Positions 5,970 through 6,876 of a stretch of DNA of 6,876 bases are shown piece by piece. Source of the DNA: Myxococcales bacterium (GTDB lineage Bacteria; Myxococcota; Myxococcia; Myxococcales; Anaeromyxobacteraceae); assembly GCA_021784995.1 (NCBI GenBank), contig JAJYHA010000259.1, positions 1-6,876 of the forward strand, given 5' to 3'. The number at the start of each line of letters is the position of its first letter. Position 1 is the stretch's first letter. Under the pieces are notes generated by a model, which was given only the letters and a program-made list of their open reading frames with translations, had not been told where the DNA came from and did not search any database. The position numbers were made by a program, and so were the translations under genes.

Positions 5970-6876
5970 ATGCCGACGCTGACCCTGATCGACGGCTCGG
6001 GGTTCGTCTTCCGCGCGTACCACGCGCTGCCGCACCTCTCGACCACGAAGGGGGTGCCCACCAACGCGGTCTACGGCTTCACCACCATGCTGCTCCGGGC
6101 GCTGCGCGAGCACGCGCCCACGCACGTGGCGCTGGTCCTCGACGCGGCCGGCCGCCGCAGCTTCCGGCACCAGCTCGACGGCACCTACAAGGCGAACCGC
6201 CCGGAGGCGCCGGAGGACCTGGCGCGCCAGTTCCCGCTGGTGCGGGACGTGGCGGCGGCGCTGCAGGTGCCGGTGCTCGAGGAGCCCGGCTTCGAGGCGG
6301 ACGACGTCATCGCGACCCTCGCCTGCGCCGCGCGCGACCGCGGCTGGGACGTGGTCATCGTCACGGGCGACAAGGACTTCGCGCAGCTGGTCGGCGACCA
6401 CGTCACGCTCTACGACCCGATGGCGGAGGCGAGCGGGCGCGGCGGCCGGATCGGGCGCGCCGAGGTCGAGCGGAAGATGGGGGTGCCCCCGGAGCAGGTG
6501 GTGGAGTACCAGACGCTCCTGGGCGACAAGATCGACAACGTGCCCGGCATCCCGGGCGTGGGCGAGGTCACGGCGGCGGCGCTGGTGCGGCGGTTCGGCT
6601 CGGTGGAGGAGATGCTGCGCCGCTCCGACGAGATCCCCGCCGCCGTGGCGCGCGGCGGGGAGAAGCTGCGAGAGCGCATCCGGGCGAACGTCGAGCGGCT
6701 GCGGCTCAATCGCAGGCTGGTCGAGCTGCGCCGCGACGTGGAGCTCCCCTACGAGCCCTCCGCCTTCGAGCGGCGCCCCATCGACGCCGAGCGGACGCGC
6801 GCGCTCTTCGGGGAGCTGGAGTTCACGCGCCTCCTCCGGGACCTCCCCCCGCCCCCCGCCAGCGCGCGCCGGACCT
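5970..6876 (+). CDS. polA: DNA polymerase I, N-terminal 5' nuclease domain, 3'-truncated by window edge
   Basis: DNA polymerase I removes RNA primers and damaged strands with its 5' nuclease and fills gaps in replication and repair. The 302 visible residues cover the flap-endonuclease-like 5' nuclease domain. Metal-binding acidic residues are all present: Asp8 (LIDGS), Asp58 (LVLDA), Glu109/Asp111/Asp112 (EADDV), Asp134 and Asp136 (TGDKDF), Asp186 and Asp189 (GDKIDNVPG). The arch basic residues Lys74 and Arg77 (YKANRP) are retained. The helix-3-turn-helix DNA-binding motif spans roughly 186-205, but the usual lysine in GxGxKTA is Val200. A few extra residues (SGRGG, 155-159) lie in a loop relative to E. 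coli. A Pro-rich linker (DLPPPPASARR, 291-301) begins at the right edge, where the 3'-5' exonuclease-like and polymerase domains should follow. This favours polA over a stand-alone exonuclease of about 290 residues. The ATG at 5970 gives the family's standard N-terminus and is one base after the preceding stop; AGGTGA (5963-5968) is too close to be an ideal ribosome site, so coupling to the upstream gene is likely. Confidence 0.95.
   Translation, partial: MPTLTLIDGSGFVFRAYHALPHLSTTKGVPTNAVYGFTTMLLRALREHAPTHVALVLDAAGRRSFRHQLDGTYKANRPEAPEDLARQFPLVRDVAAALQVPVLEEPGFEADDVIATLACAARDRGWDVVIVTGDKDFAQLVGDHVTLYDPMAEASGRGGRIGRAEVERKMGVPPEQVVEYQTLLGDKIDNVPGIPGVGEVTAAALVRRFGSVEEMLRRSDEIPAAVARGGEKLRERIRANVERLRLNRRLVELRRDVELPYEPSAFERRPIDAERTRALFGELEFTRLLRDLPPPPASARRT

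Noticed and set aside
3223..5982. Long plus-strand open frame overlapping the second lipoprotein gene in another frame
   Set aside because: The translation is dominated by Arg, Gly, Ala and Pro without any domain, whereas the other frame has a lipoprotein signal, strand repeats and paired cysteines. It is a compositional shadow.
3419..6064. Very long open frame on the minus strand antisense to the second lipoprotein gene
   Set aside because: It is in the frame that stays open because of high third-position GC on the opposite strand. Its product is low-complexity (rich in Arg, Gly, His, Val, Ala) with no signal or motif, and it runs across the lipoprotein gene into polA.
5970..6876. A stand-alone 5'-3' exonuclease instead of polA
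   Set aside because: No stop codon appears by residue 302, and a Pro-rich linker starts where PolA continues into its next domain. The missing 3' end means this is strongly favoured but not proven.
1..6876. Mobile element, CRISPR array, tRNA or rRNA gene, defence system
   Set aside because: No transposase or integrase motifs, spaced direct repeats, tRNA-like folds or recognised defence domains were seen; the window is filled by four coding genes on one strand.

Overview
The window reads as one uninterrupted left-to-right gene array from a very GC-rich bacterium. GC is strongly concentrated at third codon positions, which is why many spurious open frames appear on both strands. Two features point to a myxobacterium of the Anaeromyxobacter kind (phylum Myxococcota): the base composition, and a pair of large secreted lipoproteins with a 'TNFDLRY' beta-propeller style. 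The housekeeping proteins are clearly bacterial. The genus is an inference and was not checked by any search.

Layout: (1) positions 1-1958 hold the 3' part of glyS, the beta subunit of tetrameric glycyl-tRNA synthetase, whose N-terminus lies off the left edge. (2) After 12 bases, 1971-3530 encodes a 519-residue lipoprotein with beta-propeller-like repeats and a striking Gly/Tyr-rich insert. (3) Overlapping it by 7 bases (4 if the GTG start is used), 3524-5968 encodes an 814-residue lipoprotein, also with beta-propeller-like strand pairs and several closely paired cysteines. (4) One base later, polA (DNA polymerase I) starts at 5970 and runs off the right edge; the 302 visible residues are its 5' nuclease domain with all expected metal-binding acidic residues.

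There is no gap longer than 12 bases between genes, no visible terminator, and no room for a conventional intergenic promoter. The simplest reading is a co-transcribed glyS - lipoprotein - lipoprotein - polA unit, probably with glyQ upstream. The two housekeeping genes act in translation and DNA repair/replication. The two lipoproteins presumably act together at the cell envelope; nothing in the sequence links their function to tRNA charging or DNA synthesis. No RNA genes, mobile elements, CRISPR arrays or defence genes are visible.

The most unusual part is the lipoprotein pair, which I cannot assign to a named function. There is no strong evidence here for a new enzymatic or defence system.
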